A stretch of 64,000 nucleotides of DNA, from contig NZ_JYJB01000009.1 of assembly GCF_000956475.1 (NCBI RefSeq), positions 656,958 to 720,957 of the forward strand, in the 5' to 3' direction. This document shows, piece after piece, positions 1 through 7,437 of this stretch. This DNA comes from Microbacterium hydrocarbonoxydans (GTDB lineage Bacteria > Actinomycetota > Actinomycetes > Actinomycetales > Microbacteriaceae). Position numbers and translations under genes: made by a program. The notes beneath the pieces are model-generated. The model was not told the origin of the DNA. It searched no databases and saw only the letters and a program-made list of their open reading frames with translations. The number at the start of each line of letters is the position of its first letter. The stretch's first letter is position 1.

Positions 1-1
1 C

Positions 2-667
2 GTGTTCTGGCCGGGTCGCGGCCCGATGCTGCGAGACCTGTTCCCTGAGATCCCGGATGCCGACTCGATCGAGTCATGCGCGGAGGGCGGCGTATTCGGC
101 GTGCTGTGCGGCGTCGTCGGCTCGGCTATGGCTGCCGAGGCGCTGAAGATGATCTGCGGAATCGGCGAGCCGCTTCTCGGACGGCTCGCCCGGTACGACG
201 CGCTCTCGGCGCGATGGGACGAGCTGCGCTTCGCCGCCGATCCCGATCGTCGTCCGGTCGTGGACCTCGAGGAGGTCGCCGTGGCGTGCCGCACGCTCTC
301 GCCGCGGGGGCGTCCCGATGACATCTCCGCGGGGGAGGTCGCGGCGCGGCTCGCACACGGAGGCGCCGGACTCGTGGTCATCGATGTGCGCACCGCGGCT
401 GAACGCGAAGTAGCCGCGATCCACGGCTCGATGCACGTGCCGCTCGACCGCATCCTCACCGGCGGATGGGCGCCGATCGCGGAGGAACTGGGAGAGGGGG
501 CCGTCGACGGGCGTGACATCGTCGTCGCCTGCCAGGCCGGCATCCGCTCTGCGCGTGCGATCGACGCGCTCGCCGCGTCCGCGCCGACGGGAACCGCGCT
601 GCGCAATCTCGCCGGCGGTATGGACGCCTACCTCGCCGCGACGAGGTCGCTGAGCAGGGGTCAGTAG
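2..667 (+). CDS. MoeB/ThiF-type adenylyltransferase with C-terminal rhodanese domain (5' truncated)
   Basis: The gene enters from outside the window, so only the last 221 residues are seen. The first part has the E1-like C-terminal signature (SCAEGGVFGVLCG, then AAEALK), which follows the adenylation core in MoeB/ThiF proteins that activate a small sulfur-carrier protein. From about residue 105 a rhodanese-like domain follows, with an intact active-site loop CQAGIRS whose cysteine would carry the persulfide. MoeB-rhodanese fusions are known in molybdopterin and thiamine sulfur transfer, but the partner carrier is outside the window, so the pathway is not settled. The stop codon overlaps by seven bases the end of the convergent aldolase gene. 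Confidence 0.85.
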   Translation: MFWPGRGPMLRDLFPEIPDADSIESCAEGGVFGVLCGVVGSAMAAEALKMICGIGEPLLGRLARYDALSARWDELRFAADPDRRPVVDLEEVAVACRTLSPRGRPDDISAGEVAARLAHGGAGLVVIDVRTAAEREVAAIHGSMHVPLDRILTGGWAPIAEELGEGAVDGRDIVVACQAGIRSARAIDALAASAPTGTALRNLAGGMDAYLAATRSLSRGQ

Positions 668-1464
668 CTGACGCGGCCCGGATCGTCGGATGCCGGGATG
701 AACCGCGCCGCGAGAGCCTCGGTGGCGCGCGCGAGCAGCGCGACGTCGGCGCCCACCGCGACGAAGTCGGCCCCGGCGGCGATGTACGCGTCAGCGGCGA
801 CCGGGTCGAAGGCGTTCACGCCGACGGACTTGCCCGCCGCCTTCACAGCGGCGAAGACCTTCTCGACCGCGGCGATGAGATCGGGGTGGGTCTGCTGTCC
901 GAGCAGTCCCATCGATGCCGACAGGTCGGACGGACCGACGAAGACGGCATCGACGCCATCGACGTCCGCGATCTCGGCGGCGGCATCCACTCCGGCTGCG
1001 GTCTCGATCTGCACGGTGAGGGAGGTGTGCCGAGCGGATTCCTGCAGGTAGCCGTCGACGCGGTTCCAGCGGGCGCTGCGGGCGAGGGCGCTGCCGACTC
1101 CGCGCACGCCCTCAGGCGGATAGCGGGTGGCGGCGACAGCCGCCCGCGCCTCGTCCGCCGACGACACCATCGGCACGATGATGTTCTGCGCTCCGAGGTC
1201 GAGCACCTGCTTGATCGCGACCTGGTCGTTCCACGGCACGCGCACGAGCGGGGCCACGGGGTACGCCGCGGCGACCTGCAGCTGCAGCAGGGTGCTCTCG
1301 AGCGTGTTCGCCGAGTGCTCCATGTCGATCAGCAGCCAGTCGACCCCGGATCCGGCGGCGACCTCGGTCACCAGCGGGCTGCCCGAGCATGCCCAGACGC
1401 CGATCAGCGAGCGATCGGATGCCGAGAGCTGCTCGCGGAAGGAGGGATCTAGACGAAGCGGCAT
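661..1464 (-). CDS. hpaI: HpcH/HpaI family aldolase (4-hydroxy-2-oxoheptanedioate aldolase type)
   Basis: This class II pyruvate aldolase would split 4-hydroxy-2-oxoheptane-1,7-dioate into pyruvate and succinate semialdehyde, the last step of homoprotocatechuate meta-cleavage. The family landmarks are visible: DMEHS (catalytic His), RVPWND (substrate Arg), VQIETAAGVD and VGPSDLSASMG (metal-binding Glu and Asp). I start at MPLRLDP, which gives 267 residues, the usual family length, and a 16-base overlap with the upstream hydratase gene. Upstream in-frame codons read through hydratase sequence in a non-native frame. It is the last gene of the six-gene minus-strand operon. Some relatives act on 2-keto-3-deoxy sugars, but the neighbours favour HpaI. 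Confidence 0.88.
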   Translation of the reverse strand: MPLRLDPSFREQLSASDRSLIGVWACSGSPLVTEVAAGSGVDWLLIDMEHSANTLESTLLQLQVAAAYPVAPLVRVPWNDQVAIKQVLDLGAQNIIVPMVSSADEARAAVAATRYPPEGVRGVGSALARSARWNRVDGYLQESARHTSLTVQIETAAGVDAAAEIADVDGVDAVFVGPSDLSASMGLLGQQTHPDLIAAVEKVFAAVKAAGKSVGVNAFDPVAADAYIAAGADFVAVGADVALLARATEALAARFIPASDDPGRVSY

Positions 1465-2234
1465 GTGATGGTTCCCATCGGTCCGTAGTCGCACAGCACC
1501 TCGTCGCCGCGCGCCACCCACATCGGGCGTGTGAACGATCCTGCCAGGATGATCTCCCCGGCCTCGAGGCGCGCGCCGTGCTGGTGGAACTTGTTCGCCA
1601 GCCACGCGACGCCCGTGGCGGGGTGGCCCAGCACGCCGGCGGCGACGCCGGTCTCTTCGATCTCGCCGTTCTTGAAGAGCAGGCCGGGTACCCAGCGCAG
1701 ATCGATCTCGTCTGGGCGCTTGCGCACCGTGCCCAGCACCATGGCGCCGTAGGCGGCGTTGTCGCTGATCGTGTCGACGATCGTGCGCCCCTCGAGCTCG
1801 ATGTGCGAGTTCAGCACCTCGAGCGCCGGCACGGCGTAGTCGATGGCGGCGAGGGCGTCGTCGAGCGTGCAGTCAGGACCTTCGAGCGGATGCTTGAGCA
1901 CGAACGCGAGCTCGACCTCGATGCGCACGTTCGAGAAATCGGCGGTCGGGATATCCGCGCCGGACTCGTAGACCGTGTCGTCGAACATCACGCCGTAGTC
2001 GGGCTCGGTGATGCCCGTCGCCTGCTGCATCGCCTTGGAGGTGAGGCCGATCTTGCGGCCCACGAGAGTCCGGCCCGCGGCGATCTGCGAGTCGCGCCAC
2101 ACTCCCTGGATCGCGTACGAATCCTCGACCGTCGCCTCGGGGTACCGGGCGGTGATGCGCGGGATCACACCGTGCGCGCGGTCGGCCTCCGCGAGCTCCG
2201 CCGCGATCTGCGCGATGGTGTCTGCTGACAGCAT
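1449..2234 (-). CDS. hpaH: 2-oxo-hept-4-ene-1,7-dioate hydratase
   Basis: This 261-residue protein belongs to the 2-keto-4-pentenoate hydratase branch of the fumarylacetoacetase fold. It would add water to 2-oxohept-4-ene-1,7-dioate to make the substrate of the adjacent aldolase. Typical stretches are GRKIGLTSKAMQ near residue 60 and the acidic metal-binding run RIEVELAFVL near residue 105, followed by a conserved GVLGHPATGVAWLANK segment. The gene sits between hpaD and hpaI and overlaps hpaI, which suggests coupled translation. About 118 bases separate it from hpaD, and they contain an inverted pair of repeat units. MhpD/TesE-type hydratases are close alternatives; the operon context supports HpaH. 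Confidence 0.87.
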   Translation of the reverse strand: MLSADTIAQIAAELAEADRAHGVIPRITARYPEATVEDSYAIQGVWRDSQIAAGRTLVGRKIGLTSKAMQQATGITEPDYGVMFDDTVYESGADIPTADFSNVRIEVELAFVLKHPLEGPDCTLDDALAAIDYAVPALEVLNSHIELEGRTIVDTISDNAAYGAMVLGTVRKRPDEIDLRWVPGLLFKNGEIEETGVAAGVLGHPATGVAWLANKFHQHGARLEAGEIILAGSFTRPMWVARGDEVLCDYGPMGTITCRFV

Positions 2235-2262
2235 CCGTTCCTCCTCCTGTGCTCACATCCTG

Positions 2263-2342
2263 CGTTTCGTCTCGTCGCTTCGCTCCTCGCTCAACGACCG
2301 GCCGCTGATCCGGTCGTTGAGCGAGCGAAGCGAGACGAAACG
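2263..2342. repeat. inverted pair of TCGTTGAGCGAGCG-type repeat units
   Basis: Two copies of a roughly 32 to 38 base unit (core GGTCGTTGAGCGAGCGAAGC followed by GAGACGAAACG) face each other, separated by about ten bases, and could fold into a long hairpin in the hpaD-hpaH intergenic gap. Further copies lie in frame inside paaC, paaH and dhaM. The hairpin may affect mRNA stability or partial termination within the operon, but that is inference. Confidence 0.85.
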
Positions 2343-2352
2343 TGTCGAACGA

Positions 2353-3516
2353 CTAGAGCTGGTGGCCCAGCTTGTACTCGCCCTGCTTCCATTCCGGCAT
2401 GGCGTCCTCGTCGTCCGGTCGGGTGTAGCTGAACCCGTCGGCGCCGATCGTGACGGCCATCTCGGAGCTGTCGGTGCGGGCGACGACCGGCTGCGGGTTG
2501 CCGTCGAGGTCGAGCACGAGGCTCGCATCGGTGTACCAGGAGGGGACGACGGGGTTGCCCCACCAGTCGCGGCGCTGGTTGTCGTGGACATCCCAGGTGA
2601 TGACGGGGTTGTCGGGGTCGCCGGTGTAGTAGTCCTGCGTGTAGACCTCGACGCGGTGCCCGTCGGGGTCGCGCAGGTACAGGTAGAACGCGTTGCTCAC
2701 GCCGTGGCGGCCGGGGCCGCGCTCGATGGCGTCCGACCGGCGCAGGGCGCCGAGCTTGTCGCAGATCGCGAGGATGTTGTGCTTCTCGTGCGTCGCGAAG
2801 CACACGTGGTGCATGCGCGGGCCGTCGCCGCCGGTCATGGCGGTGTCGTGCACGGTGGGCTTGCGGCGCATCCACGCGGCGTACACGGTGCCCTCCTCAT
2901 CCTGGATGTCCTCCGTCACGCGGAAGCCCAGGTCCTGCATGAACTTCACCGCGCGCGGCACGTCGGGGGTGACCTGGTTGAAGTGGTCGAGGCGCACGAG
3001 CTCGCCGGGGATGTGCAGGTCGTAGCGCCACGACATGCGTTCGACGTGGTCGGTCTGGTGGAAGAACTCGTAGGGGAAGCCGAGCGGGTCGACCACGCGC
3101 ACCGAGTCTCCGATGCCCTTGACGAAGCCGGAGGCGCTGCGGCGGACGTCGCAGCCCAGCTCGGTGTAGAACTCGACTGCCCGATCGAGGTCCTCGGGGG
3201 TGCGCACCCGGTACGAGAACACGGCGACGGCCGCGACCGGGCCCTTGCGGAGGACGAGGTTGTGGTGGATGAACTCCTCGGTGGAGCGCAGGTAGATGGC
3301 CTCGTCGTCTTCCTCGGTCACGTACAGACCCAGGATGTCGACGTAGAACTGGCGCGAGGCGGCGATGTCGGTGACCACGAGTTCCATGTACGCGCAGCGC
3401 AGCACGTCCGGCGGCGTGCTCGTGGGGGTCGGGGTGGGGTTGCCGGGATGGATCGGCGCCTCCTGGCTCACGTAAAAGCCCGAGGAGGTCAGCGTCATCT
3501 CGTCGCGGTTGGTCAT
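2353..3516 (-). CDS. hpaD: 3,4-dihydroxyphenylacetate 2,3-dioxygenase (type I extradiol)
   Basis: This vicinal-oxygen-chelate dioxygenase of 387 residues opens the homoprotocatechuate ring to 5-carboxymethyl-2-hydroxymuconate semialdehyde. The two metal-binding His residues are visible in RLDHFNQ and MHHVCFATH, and the Glu ligand in GHRVEVYTQDYY. Length and motif order match the Brevibacterium/Arthrobacter homoprotocatechuate dioxygenases rather than the unrelated Gram-negative LigB-fold HpaD. I start at MTNRDEMTL; a second possible Met lies six residues further in. The proline/threonine-rich segment near residue 30 is a normal feature of the N-terminal region. The gap to hpaE contains a long perfect hairpin. 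Confidence 0.92.
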   Translation of the reverse strand: MTNRDEMTLTSSGFYVSQEAPIHPGNPTPTPTSTPPDVLRCAYMELVVTDIAASRQFYVDILGLYVTEEDDEAIYLRSTEEFIHHNLVLRKGPVAAVAVFSYRVRTPEDLDRAVEFYTELGCDVRRSASGFVKGIGDSVRVVDPLGFPYEFFHQTDHVERMSWRYDLHIPGELVRLDHFNQVTPDVPRAVKFMQDLGFRVTEDIQDEEGTVYAAWMRRKPTVHDTAMTGGDGPRMHHVCFATHEKHNILAICDKLGALRRSDAIERGPGRHGVSNAFYLYLRDPDGHRVEVYTQDYYTGDPDNPVITWDVHDNQRRDWWGNPVVPSWYTDASLVLDLDGNPQPVVARTDSSEMAVTIGADGFSYTRPDDEDAMPEWKQGEYKLGHQL

Positions 3517-3537
3517 GTCAGCGTCCTTGCTTTGTGT

Positions 3538-3598
3538 GCTCCGGTATGAATTTCTGTCGCAAAATCCGCGATTCTGCGACAGAAATTCATACCGGAGC
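3538..3598. repeat. 61-base near-perfect hairpin between hpaE and hpaD
   Basis: The 24-base arms 3538-3561 and 3575-3598 are exact reverse complements (GCTCCGGTATGAATTTCTGT plus GCA). One mismatch follows, then a further four-base stem (AATC/GATT) closes on a CGC loop. It is inside an operon, in a 103-base gap, and is AT-richer than its surroundings. It resembles a mobile palindromic element more than a terminator, since no T-tract follows. Confidence 0.92.
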
Positions 3599-3620
3599 GA
3601 GGGGAACGAGAGGAAGGGGA

Positions 3621-5117
3621 TCAGTTCCTTCCGAAGGTGGGGTTGTGGGCGGGGCCCAGTGTGATGTGCACGCTCTGCTGGTCGGTGTAGAAGTCGATCG
3701 ACCGGTAGCCGCCCTCGTGCCCGAGGCCGGACGCCTTGACGCCGCCGAACGGGGTGCGGAGGTCGCGCACGTTGTTCGAGTTCAGCCACACCATGCCGGC
3801 CTCGACCGACTGCGCGAAATTGTGAGCGCGCTTGAGGTCGTTGGTCCAGATGTAGGCGGCCAGGCCGTACTTCGTGTTGTTCGCGAGGGCCAGCGCCTCC
3901 TCATCCGAATCGAACGGCGTGATCGCGACCACGGGGCCGAAGATCTCCTCCTGGAAGATGCGCGCGTCGGGGGAGACGTCGGCGAAGACGGTCGGGGCGA
4001 CGAAGTTGCCCTCCTCGAAGCCCTGGGGGCGGCCGCCGCCGGCGACGAGGCGGCCCTCGGTCTTGCCGATCTCCACGTAGCTCATGACCTTGTCGTAGTG
4101 CTCGGGGTGCACGAGCGCCCCGACCTCGGTGGCGGGGTCGTGCGGGTAGCCGACCTTCACGCGCTTCGCCTGCGCGGCGTAGCGCTCCACGAACTCGTCG
4201 TAGATCGAGCGCTCCACGATGATGCGCGAACCTGCGGTGCAGCGCTCGCCGTTGAGCGAGAAGACCCCGAAGATCGTGGCGTCGACCGCGGCCTCGAGGT
4301 CGGCATCCGCGAAGACGACGGCGGGGGACTTGCCACCCAGCTCCATCGACAGGCCCTTCAGGAAGGGAGCGGCGTTGCCGAAGATGATCTGGCCTGTGCG
4401 GCTCTCGCCGGTGAACGAGATCAATGGGACATCGGGATGCTTCACGAGGGCGTCGCCGGCATCCTCGCCGAGGCCGTTGACGAGGTTGAAGACGCCCTGG
4501 GGGAGCCCCGCCTCCTCGAAGATGCCGGCCCACAGGGAGGCCGACAGCGGCGTGAACTCGGCGGGCTTCAGCACGACCGTGTTGCCGGTCGCGAGGGCGG
4601 GGCCGAGCTTCCAGGACTCGAGCATGAACGGGGTGTTCCACGGCGTGATGAGCCCCGCGACGCCGATCGGCTTGCGGTTGACGTAGTTCATCTGCCGGCC
4701 GGGGACCTTGAAGGCGTCGTCGGCCTGCGCGACGATCAGGTCGGCGAAGAAGCGGAAGTTCTCGGCGGCGCGTCGGGCCTGTCCGAGGGCCTGGGTGATC
4801 GGAAGACCGGAGTCGTAGGACTCGAGCTCGGCGAGGCGGGCATCGCGCGACTCGACGATGTCGGCGATGCGATGCAGCACGCGGCTTCTCTCGCGCGGCA
4901 GCATCCGCGGCCAGGGCCCCTCGTCGAAGGCCCGCTTCGCCGCGGCGACTGCGAGTTCGATGTCGGCCTTCTTGCCGGCTGCCGCGGTCGTGTATGTCTT
5001 GTTCGTCACCGGGTCGAGCACGTCGAAGGTGTCGCCGTCGATCGAGTCGACGAAGGCGCCGTCGATGTAATGCTGGATGTGATCGGGCAGGTCGGCGGGG
5101 ATGCGGGAATCGGTCAT
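3621..5117 (-). CDS. hpaE: 5-carboxymethyl-2-hydroxymuconate semialdehyde dehydrogenase
   Basis: This NAD-dependent aldehyde dehydrogenase of 498 residues oxidises the ring-cleavage semialdehyde to 5-carboxymethyl-2-hydroxymuconate. The general-base Glu is in MELGGKSPA and the catalytic Cys in GERCTAGSR, with the cofactor and substrate segment ITPWNTPFMLESWK upstream. The start MTDSRIP overlaps the stop of the GntR gene as ATGA, which fixes the start. Position between the regulator and hpaD and the full motif set support HpaE. A general betaine-aldehyde-type dehydrogenase is the only real alternative. Confidence 0.92.
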   Translation of the reverse strand: MTDSRIPADLPDHIQHYIDGAFVDSIDGDTFDVLDPVTNKTYTTAAAGKKADIELAVAAAKRAFDEGPWPRMLPRERSRVLHRIADIVESRDARLAELESYDSGLPITQALGQARRAAENFRFFADLIVAQADDAFKVPGRQMNYVNRKPIGVAGLITPWNTPFMLESWKLGPALATGNTVVLKPAEFTPLSASLWAGIFEEAGLPQGVFNLVNGLGEDAGDALVKHPDVPLISFTGESRTGQIIFGNAAPFLKGLSMELGGKSPAVVFADADLEAAVDATIFGVFSLNGERCTAGSRIIVERSIYDEFVERYAAQAKRVKVGYPHDPATEVGALVHPEHYDKVMSYVEIGKTEGRLVAGGGRPQGFEEGNFVAPTVFADVSPDARIFQEEIFGPVVAITPFDSDEEALALANNTKYGLAAYIWTNDLKRAHNFAQSVEAGMVWLNSNNVRDLRTPFGGVKASGLGHEGGYRSIDFYTDQQSVHITLGPAHNPTFGRN

Positions 5118-5800
5118 GAGCCTTCTCCAGGGGTGTGAGCGGTACGGGTGTGCAGCGCGTCGAGGAATGCGTCCCTCGTGCGCCAGCGGTGGTTGCGGGC
5201 CGCGAGCTCGATCTCGAGGGGATCGGCTCCGCCGCGGATCAGTTCGAGGATCTGCGCGTGCTCGTCGACGGAGTGCCTGGCACGGCCGGGCACGTACGCG
5301 AAGGTGGAGTCGCGGATGCCGGACAGCCGCGCCCATCCGCGATGCACGAGGTCGAGCAGGTGCGGGTTCGGGCAGGGTTCGAACAGCACGGAGTGGAACT
5401 GGCGGTTCAGCTCGGTGAAGGCGTGGGCGTCGAGGTGATCGAGCATCCGCGTCATCCGCTCGTTCACCTCTGCCGCCTGACTCAGCGCCGCGTCATCGAG
5501 GAGCGGTGCCGACAGTGCGGTCGCGGCGCCCTCGACGAGTCCGAGCGTCTGCATGGTGTGCGCGTACTCGCTCTCGTCGACGAGCGTCACCCGGGCTCCG
5601 ACGTTGCGCTCGAAGGTGACGAGACCTTCGGCCTCGAGCCGTCGGATCGCCTCGCGCACCGGCACGACGCTCATGTTCAGCTCATCGGCGATCGAGCCGA
5701 GGACGAGGCGATAGCCGGGGCCGAACGTGTGCGCCGAGATGCGCGAGCGGATCCAGGTGTAGGCCTGCTCCGACTTGCTGGCGTTCGCGGTGGCGCTCAC
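5114..5800 (-). CDS. GntR-family regulator, FadR/FCD subgroup
   Basis: The 228-residue protein has an N-terminal winged helix (IADELNMSVVPVREAIRRLE near residues 38 to 57) and a C-terminal all-helical FCD ligand domain with the expected metal-binding Asp/His-rich positions (LNRQFHSVLF, SVDEHAQILELI). It starts with GTG, overlapping the stop of the FAH-RraA gene by four bases, and its own stop overlaps the start of hpaE, so it is translated as part of the catabolic operon. It probably controls this operon and perhaps the facing transporter in response to an aromatic acid or pathway intermediate. The ligand cannot be read from the sequence. Confidence 0.88.
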   Translation of the reverse strand: MSATANASKSEQAYTWIRSRISAHTFGPGYRLVLGSIADELNMSVVPVREAIRRLEAEGLVTFERNVGARVTLVDESEYAHTMQTLGLVEGAATALSAPLLDDAALSQAAEVNERMTRMLDHLDAHAFTELNRQFHSVLFEPCPNPHLLDLVHRGWARLSGIRDSTFAYVPGRARHSVDEHAQILELIRGGADPLEIELAARNHRWRTRDAFLDALHTRTAHTPGEGS

Positions 5801-7275
5801 GGCTTGCTCCCTGAGCCGGTCGAAGGGCTCGTCGCGGACTCGTACTTCGCCCGCCACTCGGCGTTCATCGGGAACAGGCCGTCGACCGGGTGACCGGCCG
5901 CCACCTGCTCTGCGATCCAGGCATCCTCGATCTCCTGGGCGAGCGCGTCGTCGACCACCGCCTCCACCAGCGTGGGCGGGATGACGATCACGCCGTCGCC
6001 GTCGCCCACGATGATGTCGCCGGGCTGCACCGCCGCGCCGCCGCATGAGATCGTGACGTCGACGTCCCACGGCACGTGCTTGCGCCCGAGCACCGACGGA
6101 TGCGCACCCTGCGAGAACACGGGCAGCCCGATCTCGGCGACGGCGTCGAAGTCGCGCACGCCGCCGTCCGTGACGACACCGGCGGCGCCGCGCGCCTGGG
6201 CGCGAAGCGCCAGGATGTCGCCCAGGGTTCCTGTGGTGTCGTCGCCGCGCGCCTCGATGACGATGACCTCGCCCTCGCGCACGGCGTCGAAGGCGCGCTT
6301 CTGCGCGTTGTAGCCGCCGCCGTGACTCGCGAAGAGATCTTCGCGGAAGGGCACGAAGCGCAGTGTCTTGGCGGTGCCGACGATCTTCGTGCCCGCGATG
6401 TTCGCCGAGACGCCGTCGATGAAGCACGAGTGGTGTCCGCGCTTGCGCAGCTGGGCGGAGAGTCCGGCGGTGGGCGCCTCGATCAGCTTGGCCCGCAGCT
6501 CGGGAGAGAGGCCAGGCTTGTCGGCCGGTGGCAGCCCCGCTGCTTCGCGTGAGCCCCACGCCTCGGTGCGCTGCAGGTCGTCGACCGCGGGGAGCGAGCC
6601 GATCCTGTCGTCGAAGGGCAGGTCTCCCTGCGTCACGGTCGTTGCCAGGGCTCCGGATGAGGGGGCACCGGGCGCGTTCGGGGCATCGACCTCGACCTCG
6701 ACCACGTCCCCAGGCACGATGACCGACGACCCGGCGGGAGTGCCGGTCAGGATCACGTCTCCCGGTTCGAGTGTTAAGTGCTGGGAGAGGTCGGCGACGA
6801 GCTGCGCGAGCGGGAAGATCAGGCCGGTGGTGGTGTCGTCCTGGCGGAGTTCGCCGTTCACCCACGTGCGCACACGCAGTTCCGCAGGGTCGACGGCGCT
6901 CGCATCGATGTACTCGGGACCGATGGGCGTATAGCCGTCGCCGCCCTTGGAGCGGACGTTCGATCCCTTGTCATTGGCGCGGAGGTCGTACAGGCCGAGG
7001 TCGTTCGCTGCCGTCACCCAGCCCACGTGGGACCAGGCGTCGTCGAGGGAGACGCGACGCGCGGCTGTGCCGATCACGAGCGCGATCTCGCCTTCGAAGG
7101 CCAGGAGCTCGGTGCCTGCGGGGCGCTCGACGGTGCCGCCGGAGACGCCGAGGGAGCTTGTGGGCTTGAAGAAGTAGGAAGGGTGGGCGGGGCGCCGGCC
7201 GCGCTGGTCGGCGCGGGAGGCATAGCTCAGATGGATGGCGATGATCTTGCCGGGGCGGGGGATGGATGCCGTCAC
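5797..7275 (-). CDS. fusion of fumarylacetoacetase-fold (HpaG-like) and RraA-like domains
   Basis: Residues about 1 to 230 form a fumarylacetoacetase-fold domain (FEGEIALVIG near residue 62, GDVILTGTPAG near residue 175), the fold of HpaG, the pathway's isomerase/decarboxylase. Residues about 255 to 480 form an RraA-like domain, with GDILALRAQARGAAG and VTDGGVRD, the signature shared with HMG/CHA aldolases and oxaloacetate decarboxylases of that fold. E. coli HpaG instead fuses two FAH domains. The likely job is decarboxylation plus isomerisation between the HpaE product and the HpaH substrate. The last ten or so residues (SPSTGSGSKP) are encoded by a copy of a short dispersed repeat. It is the first gene of the operon. 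Confidence 0.85.
   Translation of the reverse strand: MTASIPRPGKIIAIHLSYASRADQRGRRPAHPSYFFKPTSSLGVSGGTVERPAGTELLAFEGEIALVIGTAARRVSLDDAWSHVGWVTAANDLGLYDLRANDKGSNVRSKGGDGYTPIGPEYIDASAVDPAELRVRTWVNGELRQDDTTTGLIFPLAQLVADLSQHLTLEPGDVILTGTPAGSSVIVPGDVVEVEVDAPNAPGAPSSGALATTVTQGDLPFDDRIGSLPAVDDLQRTEAWGSREAAGLPPADKPGLSPELRAKLIEAPTAGLSAQLRKRGHHSCFIDGVSANIAGTKIVGTAKTLRFVPFREDLFASHGGGYNAQKRAFDAVREGEVIVIEARGDDTTGTLGDILALRAQARGAAGVVTDGGVRDFDAVAEIGLPVFSQGAHPSVLGRKHVPWDVDVTISCGGAAVQPGDIIVGDGDGVIVIPPTLVEAVVDDALAQEIEDAWIAEQVAAGHPVDGLFPMNAEWRAKYESATSPSTGSGSKP
5809..5827. repeat. CCCTGAGC..GTCGAAGGG palindromic repeat encoding the protein C-terminus
   Basis: This 19-base unit (CCCTGAGCCGGTCGAAGGG) matches the widespread short palindrome whose translation is SPSTGSG or DPSTSSG. 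It lies in frame at the very end of the FAH-RraA gene, just before its stop. Related copies occur in the TPP-enzyme gene near 16580 and, more diverged, in paaD near 26875. Confidence 0.8.
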
Positions 7276-7437
7276 GGATGCGCCTCCTCGCGCTCTTCGT
7301 CGAAGCCTTGTGCGTCGTATTCGAAATCATATATCATCTGTTCATCCCTCGGCAAGCACTTCCGATTCCCGACCGAGTGGGTTGACGCCCCTCGGAGGTG
7401 CGCCGTGACAACGCAGTCACCAGCAAAGGAGACACCC
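7276..7437. promoter_or_regulatory. divergent control region between catabolic operon and transporter
   Basis: This 162-base gap separates the first gene of the minus-strand operon from the plus-strand MHS transporter. It holds a conspicuous AT-rich run (TTCGAAATCATATATCATCT, about 7319-7338), unlike the surrounding DNA, built around the palindrome ATATAT with partly repeated TCAT/ATGAT flanks. This is a plausible promoter and GntR operator for both directions. No perfect operator palindrome is seen. A good ribosome binding site (AAAGGA, 7425-7430) precedes the transporter start. Confidence 0.45.

Noticed and set aside
5117..5336. Longer start for HpaE
   Set aside because: The upstream in-frame stretch is GntR coding sequence in another frame; the ATGA overlap fixes the start at 5117.
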